From Olsenella profusa (GTDB taxonomy: Bacteria > Actinomycetota > Coriobacteriia > Coriobacteriales > Atopobiaceae), in NCBI RefSeq assembly GCF_016900315.1, contig NZ_JACSNQ010000016.1, positions 1-44,253 on the forward strand: a DNA stretch of 44,253 nucleotides, written 5' to 3'. The notes under the pieces are model-generated. The model was not told the DNA's origin and did not search any database. It was given only the letters and a program-made list of their open reading frames with translations. This document shows positions 8,591 through 16,853 of this stretch, in pieces. A program made the position numbers and the translations under genes. Every line of letters begins with the position of its first letter. The first letter of the stretch is position 1.

Positions 8591-10018
8591 CTACGCCAGC
8601 CCGCCGGCCTCCTGGATCCCCGGCACGGCGGGAATTGTGGCAAAGCCGCGCTCGAGCTCCTCGTCGGAGGGCACGTGGTCCTCCATCTCGCCGCGGTTGA
8701 ACTTGTCGTAGGCCACCATGTCGAAGTAGCCGGTGCCCGTGAGGCCAAAGAGGATCGTCTTGGCCTCGCCGGTCTCGCGGCACTTCTCGGCCTCGCGCAT
8801 GGCCACGAGGATCGCGTGTGCGCTCTCGGGCGCCGGCAGGATGGTCTCGAGCTTGGCGAAGCGCTCTGCCGCCGCAAAGACGTCGGTCTGCAGCACGGCC
8901 TCGGCGTCGAGGTAGCCGTCGTGGTGCAGCTTGGAGACGATCGGGCTCATGCCGTGGTAGCGGAGGCCGCCCGCGTGGTCGGGGCTCGGGATGAAGCCGT
9001 TGCCGAGGGTGTACATCTTGCAGAGCGGGCAGGTCTGGCCCGTGTCGGCGAAGTCGTAGGCGTAGCGCCCGCGCGTGAGCGAGGGGCAGCTCGCGGGCTC
9101 CACGGCGATGAAGCGCGTGTCGGGGTGCACCCCGGTAAGCTTGTCGCGCATGAAAGGCGCGATGAGGCCGCCGAGGTTGGAGCCGCCGCCCGCGCAGCCA
9201 ATCACGATGTCCGGGTACTCGCCGAGCTCGCGCAGGGCCTCGTAGCTCTCAAGCCCGATGATCGACTGGTGCAGGACCACCTGGTTGAGGACGCTGCCCA
9301 GCTGGTAGCGGCCGCGGTTCTCCGGCACGTGCAGCGCGCGCTCCACGGCCTCCGAGATCGCGGTGCCGAGGGACCCGGACGCGTCCTCGGGGTGCTCGGC
9401 GAGCATGCGCCGGCCGACCTCGGTGGAGTCGCTCGGCGAGGGCGTCACGTTGGCGCCGAAGGTCTCCATGATGTTGCGGCGGAACGGCTTCTGCTCGTAG
9501 GAGCAGCGGACCATGAAGACGTCGAGGTCGAGGTGGTAGTGGGCGGCCGCCTCGGCGAGCGCGGTGCCCCACTGGCCCGCGCCCGTCTCGGTGGTGATCG
9601 TGGAGAGCCCCTGCTCGTGGGCGTAGTAGGCCTGCGCGAGCGCCGAGTTCAGCTTGTGTGAGCCGCTCGTGTTGTTGCCCTCGAACTTGTAGAAGATCTT
9701 GGCGGGCGTGCCCAGCGCGCGCTCGAGGTTGTACGCGCGGCAGAGCGGGCTCGGCCGGTAGACCTTGTACATCTCGAGCACCCCCGCCGGGATGTCGAAG
9801 TACGGCGTCTCGTCGTCGAGCTCCTGGTCGACAAGCTTGTCGGCAAAGACCGGCGCGAGGTCCGCATGCGTGGCCACGGCCCCGTTGGGCAGGCGGATGG
9901 GGTCGGGCTTCTCGGGCATGTCGGCGCGCAGGTTGTACCAACGCTTGGGGATCTGGTCCTCGTTGAGGTAGAGGCGGTAGGGCTCGGTGGCGTGCGTGGT
10001 GGTCTGAACGTCGCTCAT
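8591..10018 (-). CDS. trpB: Tryptophan synthase beta-like protein, TrpB2 type (475 aa)
   Basis: PLP enzyme that joins indole to serine to make tryptophan. The PLP lysine is Lys122 in NNTSGSHKLNSA, the acidic catalytic residue is Glu144 in TTETGAGQWG, and the phosphate-binding loop is GGGSN at 277-281. The sequence and the 475-aa length fit the TrpB2 subgroup (long N-terminal region, KIFYKFEGNNTSGSHK), which often acts without a tightly bound alpha subunit; no trpA or other trp gene is in the window. The ATG at 10018 follows AAAGGA; the open frame upstream is the leader region and not part of the protein. Expression is probably controlled by Trp-codon attenuation, because a Trp-rich leader peptide and a terminator hairpin lie in the 240 bp upstream. 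An indole-salvage role is inference. Confidence 0.94.
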   Translation of the reverse strand: MSDVQTTTHATEPYRLYLNEDQIPKRWYNLRADMPEKPDPIRLPNGAVATHADLAPVFADKLVDQELDDETPYFDIPAGVLEMYKVYRPSPLCRAYNLERALGTPAKIFYKFEGNNTSGSHKLNSALAQAYYAHEQGLSTITTETGAGQWGTALAEAAAHYHLDLDVFMVRCSYEQKPFRRNIMETFGANVTPSPSDSTEVGRRMLAEHPEDASGSLGTAISEAVERALHVPENRGRYQLGSVLNQVVLHQSIIGLESYEALRELGEYPDIVIGCAGGGSNLGGLIAPFMRDKLTGVHPDTRFIAVEPASCPSLTRGRYAYDFADTGQTCPLCKMYTLGNGFIPSPDHAGGLRYHGMSPIVSKLHHDGYLDAEAVLQTDVFAAAERFAKLETILPAPESAHAILVAMREAEKCRETGEAKTILFGLTGTGYFDMVAYDKFNRGEMEDHVPSDEELERGFATIPAVPGIQEAGGLA

Positions 10019-10103
10019 GGCTTTTCCTTTCGTGGGCGGAGAGCGGACGGTCCGTGTCTGGGCGGGGGAGTGGCCGGGTCCCGCGCCCGCCGCCTGCGCG
10101 GCA

Positions 10104-10139
10104 CAAGAAAAGGGCCCCCGGAACTGAGTCCGAGGGCCC
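10104..10139 (-). terminator. Attenuator terminator of the trpB leader
   Basis: Read on the minus strand, GGGCCCTCGGA and TCCGGGGGCCC form an 11-bp stem (one G-U pair) with a six-base loop at 10112-10139, followed by TTTTCTT. It lies between the Trp-rich leader peptide and trpB. The loop-side bases TCAGTTCC can pair with GGACTGA at the end of the leader frame, which would give a competing antiterminator (inference). Confidence 0.85.
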
Positions 10140-10163
10140 GATGTGTGCACGTAGGTGGCCTGG

Positions 10164-10259
10164 TCAGTCCGGGATGAGGGTCGTCCTTGTCCACCACCAC
10201 GCGCGAGCGCCGGCAAGCGCCGAGGCGCTGAGGGCTGCGATGCGCGGGCTGTAGGTCAT
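10164..10259 (-). CDS. trpL: trp leader peptide (31 aa, three consecutive Trp)
   Basis: Short leader peptide whose translation should sense charged tRNA-Trp. The frame opens at ATG 10259, with AGAAGGAGG about ten bases upstream, and ends at TGA 10164-10166, giving 31 codons. Residues 21-23 are Trp-Trp-Trp, encoded by TGGTGGTGG (complement of 10191-10199); tryptophan is otherwise rare. The stop codon is about 25 bases before the first arm of a strong attenuator hairpin, the arrangement known from classical trp attenuation. When tryptophan is short, a ribosome stalled at the three Trp codons would let the antiterminator form and trpB be read. The peptide itself probably has no function. The strand, spacing, Trp run and terminator together make this a confident call although the frame is too short for ordinary gene finding. 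Confidence 0.88.
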   Translation of the reverse strand: MTYSPRIAALSASALAGARAWWWTRTTLIPD

Positions 10260-10294
10260 GGGACAACTGCCTCCTTCTGGACTGGTTGCGCTGC

Positions 10295-10318
10295 ACTCTA
10301 CCGGGGAAACGTTTCCGG
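10295..10318 (-). promoter_or_regulatory. trpL-trpB promoter with palindromic operator candidate
   Basis: On the minus strand TAGAGT (10295-10300) is a plausible -10, 36 bp from the leader start. Immediately upstream is the perfect palindrome GGAAACGTTTCC (10305-10316), centred on CG as in LacI-family operators and placed between -10 and -35. It would suit repression, but no regulator for it is visible in the window. Confidence 0.4.
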
Positions 10319-10322
10319 CATG

Positions 10323-10997
10323 TTACGAATCTGCTAAAGAACCGCTTGCCAGCGATTTGGGGTCCGCTCGCAGGAGGGCGCGCGCCCCGCGCTCGTCAGG
10401 GTAGGCGCCGGCGAGAAGAACGTGGAAGCGCGCGTTGTGGCTCGGCTCCCGGAGGTGCGTGAGCTCGTGGGCGACCACGTAGTCGAGACAGGTGGGCGGG
10501 TAGGCGGCCAGGCGCACGTTCACGCGGATGTGCCCGGTGGCCGGGGTGCACGACCCCCAGCGGGAGGACATGGCCCGCAGCTGCCAGGCACTCGCGTGCA
10601 CGCCGAGCGCGGCCTCCATGCGGGCCGCGACCTCGGGGAGGCGGGCGGCGAGCTCGCGGCGGTAGAGCTCGTCGGGGGCGGCGCCGGCGGGGAGCTCCAC
10701 GAGGCTGCCCCAGAGCGGCACGCGGCCGTCCGGCGCCGGGTCCGTTGCCGCCGCCCGCCGGCCTACGCGCTCGCGCAGCCAGGCCTCGTGCGCGTCCAGG
10801 AAGCGCTGCGCCTCGTCGAGCGGACAGCGAAGCGGCACGGAGAGGTGTGCCGAGCCGTCCGCGCGCACGCGCAGGTTGAGGCGGCGCACGTGCTTGCGCT
10901 CCGCCTCGACGGGCACGCCGTCGGGCCCGCCGGCAAGGAGGGTCCCGAGCGGCCGGCCGCCGCGCGCCGCACGTTCTTCTCGCCCCATCGACCGCAC
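10323..10997 (-). CDS. YgjP-like (DUF45) zinc metallopeptidase-domain protein (224 aa)
   Basis: Predicted metal-dependent hydrolase of the YgjP/DUF45 group related to SprT and M48 peptidases; the substrate is unknown. The family signature is complete: MSSRWGSCTPATGHIRVN followed by the zinc motif HELTH (His177, Glu178, His181) and a third His187 in PSHNARF. The length is normal for the family. The start is uncertain: GTG at 10997 or ATG at 10988, neither with a clear Shine-Dalgarno sequence, so it may be translated by coupling to the amidohydrolase whose stop is at 11011. The first codons contain a GGCGAGAAGAAC copy (10973-10984) and the region encoding VLLAG contains another (10410-10421). 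The gene ends only a few bases before the trpL promoter. Confidence 0.88.
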   Translation of the reverse strand: MRSMGREERAARGGRPLGTLLAGGPDGVPVEAERKHVRRLNLRVRADGSAHLSVPLRCPLDEAQRFLDAHEAWLRERVGRRAAATDPAPDGRVPLWGSLVELPAGAAPDELYRRELAARLPEVAARMEAALGVHASAWQLRAMSSRWGSCTPATGHIRVNVRLAAYPPTCLDYVVAHELTHLREPSHNARFHVLLAGAYPDERGARALLRADPKSLASGSLADS

Positions 10998-11010
10998 GTC
11001 TCGGGGGAGC

Positions 11011-12186
11011 CTACGCCTCGGCCACGCGCACGCCGTCGATGAACACGGCGCGCACCTCGGTCATGACCTCGAAGGGGCTTCCGTCGCAGATCACGAGGTC
11101 GGCGTCCTTGCCCACTTCGAGCGAGCCCACGCGCTCGGCCACGCCGATGTGCTCGGCCGGGTTGATCGTGATCGCGCGCAGCGCGGAGAACGGGTCCATG
11201 CCGGCCTTCACGGCCATGCCCGCGCACAGGGGCAGGTACTGCTGGGGGATGACGGAGTTGTCGGTGATGATGGAGACGTGGCAGCCCGCGCGGTCGAGCA
11301 CGCCGGGGGTGGACCAGCTCTTGTTCTGCAGCTCGAACTTGCTCGCGTGGGTGAGCGTGGGACCCACGGCCATGGGGACGCCCTCCTCGGCGGCGAGCTC
11401 GTCGGCGATCAGGTGTCCTTCGGTGACGTGCTCGAGCGTGATGCGCACGCCGAACTCGTGGGCGATGCGCAGCGCGGTGAAGATGTCGTTGGCCTGGTGG
11501 GCGTGGGCCTTGAGCGGGATGGTCCCGTCGAGCACCGGCAGCAGGGCCTCCCACTTCTGGTTGTAGGCCGGCAGCTTGGAGGCGTCGCCCGCGGCGGCGC
11601 GCTTGCGCTCACCGTAGTCGCGGGCCGCGGCGAGCGCGCCGCGCAGGATGGCCGCGGTGGACATGCGCGTTGAGTCGCACTTCTCGCGGTAGACGCGCTT
11701 GGGGTTCTCGCCGAAGGCGCACTTCATGGCCACGGGGTCCCTGACCACCATGTCGTCCACGCGCTCGCCGACGGTCTTGAGCGCCACGAAGGTGCCGCCG
11801 AGCACGTTGGCGCTGCCCGGTCCGGTGCACACGCAGGTCACGCCCGCCGTGCGCGCCGCCGCAAAGCTCGGGTCGCGGGGGTTCACGCCGTCGATGCCGC
11901 GCAGCTGGGGGCTGCAGATGTCGTTCATCTCGTTGTAGTCGCGCCCCTCGTAGCCGATGCCGGAGCCGTCCAGGCCGATGTGGGTGTGGGCGTCCACGAA
12001 GCCAGGGTAGACCTCCAGGCCGGCCGCGTCGACGACCTCGCCGCCCTCGGGGGCGTCGAGGCCCTCCCCGATGGCGGCGATCTTGCCGTCGGCAAGCAGG
12101 ACGTCGGCGACGTAGGGCTTGCGGTGGACGGCGTCGTGGACGAGACCGCCGCGGACGAGGACGGGTGCGGACTGGGTGCGCTTCAT
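11011..12186 (-). CDS. Amidohydrolase, imidazolonepropionase-like (391 aa)
   Basis: Metal-dependent hydrolase of the amidohydrolase superfamily, probably acting on an amide or cyclic amide; the exact substrate cannot be read from sequence. The N-terminal beta strands are followed by the metal motif HTH (His67, His69) in PGFVDAHTHIG, then KAHAHQ (His228, His230), His253 in LEHVTEGH and Asp309 in IITDNS, and the typical C-terminal SLEVGKDADLVI. The length of 391 aa fits the family. The start at ATG 12186 has GGAGG upstream; an earlier in-frame start at 12222 has no such site. It is the first gene of a minus-strand group with the YgjP-like gene. A REP-like palindrome lies at 12235 just upstream, and the gene is divergent from the BceB-like permease. 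Confidence 0.9.
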   Translation of the reverse strand: MKRTQSAPVLVRGGLVHDAVHRKPYVADVLLADGKIAAIGEGLDAPEGGEVVDAAGLEVYPGFVDAHTHIGLDGSGIGYEGRDYNEMNDICSPQLRGIDGVNPRDPSFAAARTAGVTCVCTGPGSANVLGGTFVALKTVGERVDDMVVRDPVAMKCAFGENPKRVYREKCDSTRMSTAAILRGALAAARDYGERKRAAAGDASKLPAYNQKWEALLPVLDGTIPLKAHAHQANDIFTALRIAHEFGVRITLEHVTEGHLIADELAAEEGVPMAVGPTLTHASKFELQNKSWSTPGVLDRAGCHVSIITDNSVIPQQYLPLCAGMAVKAGMDPFSALRAITINPAEHIGVAERVGSLEVGKDADLVICDGSPFEVMTEVRAVFIDGVRVAEA

Positions 12187-12234
12187 GGGCTCCTCCCTGG
12201 CTTGGCATGTGCGAACCGGCACCAGTGTAGCCCG

Positions 12235-12264
12235 ATGATACGAAGGGGCAGTCCCTTTGTCTCA
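12235..12264. repeat. REP-like palindrome, TGATACGAAGGG type (copy 1)
   Basis: Imperfect palindrome beginning ATGATACGAAGGGG and ending AGTCCCTTTGTCTCA, the same family as at 14191, 19158 and 36056. It lies in the divergent gap between the amidohydrolase and the BceB-like permease. The rest of that gap holds a 7-bp GC hairpin (12348-12365) close to the permease ribosome-binding site and nothing else I can name. Confidence 0.7.
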
Positions 12265-12385
12265 CTTGCGAAATCCTTAGCTGGCGATAAGGACCTCCGA
12301 TGGCACCGCGCCCGGCGACGCGCGACGATTTCTGTGTTCTTCTTGGCGCCCCGGGCGTCCGGGGCCTTACGGAAGGGGGCCTTAC

Positions 12386-13816
12386 ATGCACGTGCCGCTT
12401 GTCTTTCGCCTTGCGCTCGGCAACGTGAGCCGCTGCGCGCGCGACTATGCGGTCTACCTGGTCACGCTGGCGTTCTCCACCTGCCTGCTCTACGCGTTCA
12501 ACGCCTCGGGCGACTACCTGACGGCACTGCCGCTCACCGCCGACCAGCTTGCCGTGCTCGCCAAGGCGCGCGACGTCGCCGGGGCGTTCTCGGTCTTCGT
12601 GGTGCTGGTCTTTGCCGTGCTCGTGGCGTACGCGAGCCGCTTCATCGTGCGGCGGCGGTCGCGGGAGTTCGGCCTCTACGCGCTGCTCGGCATGCGCACG
12701 CCCGTGCTGACCGTCGTGCTTGCCACGGAGGGGCTGCTCGCGGGCGTGGGCGGGCTCGCGGCGGGCCTTGCGCTCGGCGTGGCGGCGAGCCCTGCCTTCG
12801 GGGCGGTGGCGGCCTTCGTCTTTGGGGTGCCGTGGCGGCTCGCGTGGTCCTTCTCGCCGGGGGCGGCCCTTGCCACCTGCGGCTGGTTTGCCGTCATCGT
12901 GGGCGTGGCCGTCGTCTTGTCCATCGTGGACGTATGTCGCCGGCCGCTCGTGGAGCTCATGGGGCGCGACCGCGCGCCGGAGCGGCTGCTCCTTGTGGGC
13001 CGCGGCGCCACGCGTGCGCAGGCGGCGCTTGCCGTGGCGCTCCTGGCTGTGGTGTGGGGCTCGTGCGTGGTGCAGCCGGGGCTCTTCGTGCTGGCGATTC
13101 TGCCGATGGGGTGGGCCGCCTACGTGGCTACCTCGCTCGTGTTCCGTGTTGTGGCGGCGCGCGTCCCGGCGCTCGCGCGGCGCCGGGCAAGCTACTGGGA
13201 GGGGCTGCGCGCCTTCACACTGCGGCAGCTCGAGGGGCGCGTTTCGTCGAGCTGCCAGGTGCTGTCGTGCGCGTGCGTGCTCATGACGTGCGCGGTGTGC
13301 ATGATCTGCGCGGGGCTCGCCTTCTCCGTGGGCCAGCGCGTGGCGGGCGGTGCCGCGTCGGAGGCGCTTGCGGAGGCGAGCCTCGCGCCGATCGGCTACG
13401 TGGGCATCTTCTACGGGGAGGCGTTTCTCGTGGCGGCCGCGGCGGTGCTCGCGCTGCGGCAGCTGAGCCAGGAGGCGGACGCCCGGCGCGCCTACGAGAC
13501 CCTCCTCGAGCTGGGCGCGGACCCGCGCGAGGTGCGCAGGTCGGTCCGGGTGCAGGTGGGGGCGGCCTTTGCGCTGCCGGCCCTGCTGGCGGCGGCGCAC
13601 GACCTCGCGGGGCTCACGCTGGTGCGCCAGCTCGCGCGCGGCGTGCCCGACGAGGTGTTCTGCGCGCTTGCGGTGGCCTCGCTTGCGGCCACGCTCGCGC
13701 TGCTGGGCGTCTGCTACCTGCTGGTGGTGAGGGGAAGCGGCCTGCGTGCGGAGGGCTCTCTCGCGGGCGGGCGGGCCACGCCGCCCGGCGCGCCTACGCC
13801 CGGCGCGCCAGCCTAA
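12386..13816 (+). CDS. BceB-like FtsX permease, orphan and short (476 aa)
   Basis: Polytopic permease resembling BceB-type bacitracin/peptide detoxification transporters. The N-terminus ([21 protein letters not shown] in outline, then a helix, then [17 protein letters not shown]) matches the first FtsX block of BceB. About ten hydrophobic helices follow, with a second FtsX-like block near residues 330-460. BceB proteins are usually about 620-670 aa because of a large extracellular domain between helices 7 and 8; here that domain is missing or very small. Equally odd, no BceA-type ATPase is adjacent: the upstream gene is a divergent amidohydrolase and the downstream gene is convergent. The ATG at 12386 is preceded by AAGGGGG. 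Its 3' end overlaps the convergent UPF0145 gene by 23 bp. It may borrow an ATPase from elsewhere or be a relic (inference). Confidence 0.85.
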   Translation: MHVPLVFRLALGNVSRCARDYAVYLVTLAFSTCLLYAFNASGDYLTALPLTADQLAVLAKARDVAGAFSVFVVLVFAVLVAYASRFIVRRRSREFGLYALLGMRTPVLTVVLATEGLLAGVGGLAAGLALGVAASPAFGAVAAFVFGVPWRLAWSFSPGAALATCGWFAVIVGVAVVLSIVDVCRRPLVELMGRDRAPERLLLVGRGATRAQAALAVALLAVVWGSCVVQPGLFVLAILPMGWAAYVATSLVFRVVAARVPALARRRASYWEGLRAFTLRQLEGRVSSSCQVLSCACVLMTCAVCMICAGLAFSVGQRVAGGAASEALAEASLAPIGYVGIFYGEAFLVAAAAVLALRQLSQEADARRAYETLLELGADPREVRRSVRVQVGAAFALPALLAAAHDLAGLTLVRQLARGVPDEVFCALAVASLAATLALLGVCYLLVVRGSGLRAEGSLAGGRATPPGAPTPGAPA

Positions 13817-14114
13817 CTGCCGTGCCCGAGCAGCAGGTCATGATCATTCCCTCAAAGGTCTCGTAGCCAAGGGAGGCGCCCACCACGGCGTCGGCGCCAA
13901 GGGCCGCGGCGCGCTGGGCCATCTCCGCGAGCACCTCCTCGCGGGCGCGCTGGAGCTCCTCCTCGTAGCCGGCGGAGCGGCCGCCGAAGACGTTGCGCAG
14001 CCCGGCGCCGATGTCCTTGAACATGTTGATGCCGCTCACGGCCTCCCCGGTGACGATGCCGAGGTACTCGCTAATCTGGTGGCCCTCGACGGAGTTGGTG
14101 GTGGTGACGATCAT
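13794..14114 (-). CDS. UPF0145 (YbjQ-like) protein (106 aa)
   Basis: Small cytosolic protein of the UPF0145/YbjQ family, sometimes called a putative heavy-metal-binding domain; its biochemical role is not established. The family features are present: the N-terminal [19 protein letters not shown], then [18 protein letters not shown], and [17 protein letters not shown] near the C-terminus. The length of 106 aa is normal. The ATG at 14114 has AAGGAAGGAG six bases upstream. The gene converges on the BceB-like permease and overlaps its last 23 bp. It follows the histidine kinase gene on the same strand after 29 bp, so it may be the last cistron of that operon. Confidence 0.93.
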   Translation of the reverse strand: MIVTTTNSVEGHQISEYLGIVTGEAVSGINMFKDIGAGLRNVFGGRSAGYEEELQRAREEVLAEMAQRAAALGADAVVGASLGYETFEGMIMTCCSGTAVRLARRA

Positions 14115-14143
14115 CGGTGCTCCTTCCTTACGTTGGGCTTGTG

Positions 14144-15229
14144 TCAGAGGGACCGTTCCCCTGAGCCGGCGGGGCCCTCTGGCAAAACGGATGATGCGAA
14201 GGGACTGTCCCCTCGTATCATTTCCAGGGTGACGACGAGGGTGGGGCCGTCGAGGCGCACGGAGAGCCCCATCCCCTGGGCGGCGGCAAGCTGGGCCGCC
14301 ACCGCGAGCCCGAGGCCCGAGCCCTCCGTGGCGCGCGAGGCGTCCGCCTGGTAGAAGCGCTCGAACATACGGTCCACGTCAAGCGCGCCCGCGTCGGCGA
14401 CGGGGTTCGCAAAGTCCACGGACACGCTCCCGGCGCCGTCCGCGCGCGCCGTCACCGCAAGGGCCCCCGAGCCGTGGCGCAGCGCGTTGACCACGAGGTT
14501 CTCCGTGATGCGCCCGAGTGCCTCCGCGTCGGCAAGGACGGTCTCGGCGTCCGCCCCCACGCTGAGCGCGGGCTCCCAGCCCCGCGCCTCGAACTCGGGG
14601 AAGTGGCCGAGAAGAACCTGCTCCAGAAGCGGCCTCAGCGCCACGTCGGCAAGCTCGAGCGGGGTGTCCGGGTCTGCCGCGCGGGCGTAGGAGAAGAGCT
14701 CGTCGAGGAGCCCCGACATCGCGGCGAGCCGTGCGTCGGCGGCCGCGAGCTGGGCGTCCTTGCGCGCCGGGTCCGTCTCCTCCCGAGCGAGCTGGAGGTA
14801 GCCGCGGGCGCCGGTGAGCGGGGTGCGCACGTCGTGGCTGAGCGCGGAGAGCCCGCGGGCGAACTCGTCTGAGGCGCGCAGGGCGCGTACGCGCTCGGCG
14901 TCGGCCGCGTCGAGCTCGGCGTTCACGGCGTCCACGAGCGCGACCATGCCCGGGAGGCGGCTCGCGCAGGTGAGCCGCGCGTTGCTCGCACGCTCACGGC
15001 GCGCGAGGAAGCGCGCCTGCCTCCCGAGCTCGCTCGAGTAGCACGCAACAACAGCGAGCGCCCCGAGCCCCAGTCCCACGACGAGCAGTGCCGCAAGCAC
15101 GATTCCCTCGGCCATGCAATACCCTTCCAAGAGGTCGACCCACGTCTCCATGGTAGGGCTTGCGATCAGCCACTGGGCCACGGACCGCAGCCAGCGGTAA
15201 AGCGGCTCGAGGAGCGCGTCGACGCTCAT
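14144..15229 (-). CDS. Sensor histidine kinase with REP-derived tail (361 aa)
   Basis: Membrane histidine kinase, partner of the response regulator at 18041-18754 and last of the ABC cassette genes. One clear membrane helix spans about residues 42-63. The H-box is [11 protein letters not shown] with His132, the N-box is [11 protein letters not shown] (Asn244/Asn248), and the ATP lid is [10 protein letters not shown] at about 301-310. The D-box, normally DNGxG, is degenerate (DFANPVAD). The start ATG at 15229 overlaps the preceding permease stop by four bases. The catalytic domain should end near VVTLE at 335; the remaining 26 residues, starting MIRGDSPF, are encoded by a REP palindrome (14191-14221) and the bases after it, so the original stop seems to have been displaced by the insertion (inference). 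Confidence 0.92.
   Translation of the reverse strand: MSVDALLEPLYRWLRSVAQWLIASPTMETWVDLLEGYCMAEGIVLAALLVVGLGLGALAVVACYSSELGRQARFLARRERASNARLTCASRLPGMVALVDAVNAELDAADAERVRALRASDEFARGLSALSHDVRTPLTGARGYLQLAREETDPARKDAQLAAADARLAAMSGLLDELFSYARAADPDTPLELADVALRPLLEQVLLGHFPEFEARGWEPALSVGADAETVLADAEALGRITENLVVNALRHGSGALAVTARADGAGSVSVDFANPVADAGALDVDRMFERFYQADASRATEGSGLGLAVAAQLAAAQGMGLSVRLDGPTLVVTLEMIRGDSPFASSVLPEGPAGSGERSL
14191..14221. repeat. REP-like palindrome inside the kinase 3' end (copy 2)
   Basis: Imperfect 31-bp palindrome, arms ATGATGCGAAGGGAC and GTCCCCTCGTATCAT around a central T. It is read in frame as part of the histidine kinase C-terminal tail. Confidence 0.8.
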
Positions 15230-16056
15230 GCGACGTCACGCCTTGCTCCGACGAGGGTGCCGAGTGCGGCGCACGCAAGGCAGAGCGGCACGCAGACGGC
15301 GAGCGTGTGCACGGCCGGGGACAGGCCGGCTGCGTCAACGGCGAGAAGAGCCTCGGCGCCCTGTATGATCACGCTGAGCGAGGAGACGGGCGCCCAGGCG
15401 AGCGCCGCCTCGATCGCGCCCTCCCAGCCCAGGCCGAGCGCGTCGCTCACGAGCAGCAGCCCCGAGAAGAGCGCCTGCTCCGCCAGGGCGCTCCCGAGGC
15501 CGAGGGCGGCGACGAACGCGAGTGCGCGGCTGCGGAAGAGCTGTCCCACGAGTAGCGTGACGAGCGCGTACGCGCAGCCGACGAGCCATGCCGCCCCCGC
15601 CCAGGCCGCGACCTGCCAGAGAGGCTCCACATTTGCCACAGGCCGCGCGGTCACGAGGACGCCGACGCCGCTGAACAGGAGGTAGGCGAGAAGGACCGCG
15701 AAGGAGAAGACTGCCACGAGGACGTACTTCTCGACGAGGTAGGGGACGCGCCCGCACAGCGAGGCGAGCAGTGTGCGGTCGTAGCCGCAGTCGGAGTCGG
15801 CGGTCGAGAGGTAGGCGGCCAGAAACGGCGCGACCATGGTGGCAAGCTGGATCGAGCAGCCGCGCCCGTCGAGGCGCAGCGCCCCCGCGCGTCCGGTGAT
15901 CCCGTCGTAGACGAGGCCCGGCTCGAGCGGCAGCCAGATCGTGAGGACGGCGGTTCCGAGGGTGGCAAGCGCCACCAGCGCGAGCACGACCCACGGCCAG
16001 CGCGAGCGCGCGCAGCGCCAGAGGTCGGCGCGCAGGAGGTTGACGAAGGTGCTCAT
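15226..16056 (-). CDS. ABC-2 type permease, LanE/LanG-like (276 aa)
   Basis: Membrane subunit of the ATPase-permease-permease cassette. It starts with a short cytosolic stretch and then shows six hydrophobic segments, the standard ABC-2 layout, in about 276 aa. It is clearly paralogous to the preceding gene: both have the N-terminal RSRWPW/RSHWAW element, a conserved QVAAW motif before helix 4 and the same C-terminal RRDVA. Start ATG 16056 overlaps the upstream permease stop by four bases, and its own stop overlaps the kinase start by four bases, so translation is coupled throughout. Two related permeases with one ATPase resemble lantibiotic immunity transporters (LanFEG, CprABC). Self-protection or resistance to a peptide antibiotic is inference; no lantibiotic structural gene is present. 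Confidence 0.88.
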   Translation of the reverse strand: MSTFVNLLRADLWRCARSRWPWVVLALVALATLGTAVLTIWLPLEPGLVYDGITGRAGALRLDGRGCSIQLATMVAPFLAAYLSTADSDCGYDRTLLASLCGRVPYLVEKYVLVAVFSFAVLLAYLLFSGVGVLVTARPVANVEPLWQVAAWAGAAWLVGCAYALVTLLVGQLFRSRALAFVAALGLGSALAEQALFSGLLLVSDALGLGWEGAIEAALAWAPVSSLSVIIQGAEALLAVDAAGLSPAVHTLAVCVPLCLACAALGTLVGARRDVA

Positions 16057-16853
16057 GCGACGTCCCTTCTCGAGGCGATGAGCGCGTCGGCGGCGCCGGC
16101 GGCCACGGTGAGCGGCAGACAGACAACGAGTGCGCGGACGGCCGGCGCCACGCCGACGGCGTTGTCCGCCGAGAGCAACGTGGCGGCGCCCTCGGCTATG
16201 GCGCCCACGACCTGCGACGGCAGCCACGGGGCGACGACCGCGGCAACCTCGAGGAAGCTCCCGCCGGCAAGCGCCCAGAGCGCGTCTATCCCCACGAGCA
16301 GGCCACCCTCGATGATGCCCGTGGGCGCGAGGACCGCAAAGCCCACGGTCACGACCTCGCTGCGGGTGAGGTGCCCCACGAGCACGGTGAGCACGGCGTA
16401 GACGCAGCAGACGAGCCACTCGCAGCCGAGCCAGGCCGCCACCTGCCAGGCGGGCTCGGGGTTGAGGACGGGCACGCCGGAGAGCGGCAGGGCAACGAGG
16501 CCGAACACAAGGGCCAGAAGCAGCGTCGCGCCGGCGAGAAGAACCGCGAACACGCACTTCTCGACGTGCCACGTGATGCGGGCGCGGTGGCTCAGGGACG
16601 AGAGGAGCGTGCGGCCAAAGCCGAGGTCGGCGCGGTCGCAGACCACGAGGGCCATCATGATGGAGACGAGGCTCTCCACCCCGCCGAGGCTGAGCGCCGA
16701 CCCCGTGAGGCGATCGAAGGCGACGGGCCCCAGGTGGGTCCAGCGCATGAGCAGCACCGGCGCGAACGTCAGGAACGCCACGAGAGCGACGACGAACCAG
16801 GCCCAGTGCGACCGTGCGACGCGGTAGGCGTCCGAGCGCAGCAGGGCCATCAT
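16053..16853 (-). CDS. ABC-2 type permease, LanE/LanG-like (266 aa)
   Basis: First of two paralogous membrane subunits encoded after the ATPase. It has six hydrophobic segments, an N-terminal MALLRSDAYRVARSHWAW element and C-terminal SRRDVA shared with its neighbour, and the EPAWQVAAWLG motif. It begins at ATG 16853, overlapping the ATPase stop by four bases; a second ATG lies one codon downstream. It likely forms a heterodimeric membrane channel with the next gene product. A GGCGAGAAGAAC copy at 16533-16544 is read on the opposite strand as VLLAG inside a membrane helix. Confidence 0.88.
   Translation of the reverse strand: MMALLRSDAYRVARSHWAWFVVALVAFLTFAPVLLMRWTHLGPVAFDRLTGSALSLGGVESLVSIMMALVVCDRADLGFGRTLLSSLSHRARITWHVEKCVFAVLLAGATLLLALVFGLVALPLSGVPVLNPEPAWQVAAWLGCEWLVCCVYAVLTVLVGHLTRSEVVTVGFAVLAPTGIIEGGLLVGIDALWALAGGSFLEVAAVVAPWLPSQVVGAIAEGAATLLSADNAVGVAPAVRALVVCLPLTVAAGAADALIASRRDVA

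Noticed and set aside
10019..10216. N-terminal extension of TrpB over the leader region
   Set aside because: The frame overlaps the attenuator hairpin and leader peptide, and the ATG at 10018 has its own ribosome-binding site and matches the family N-terminus.
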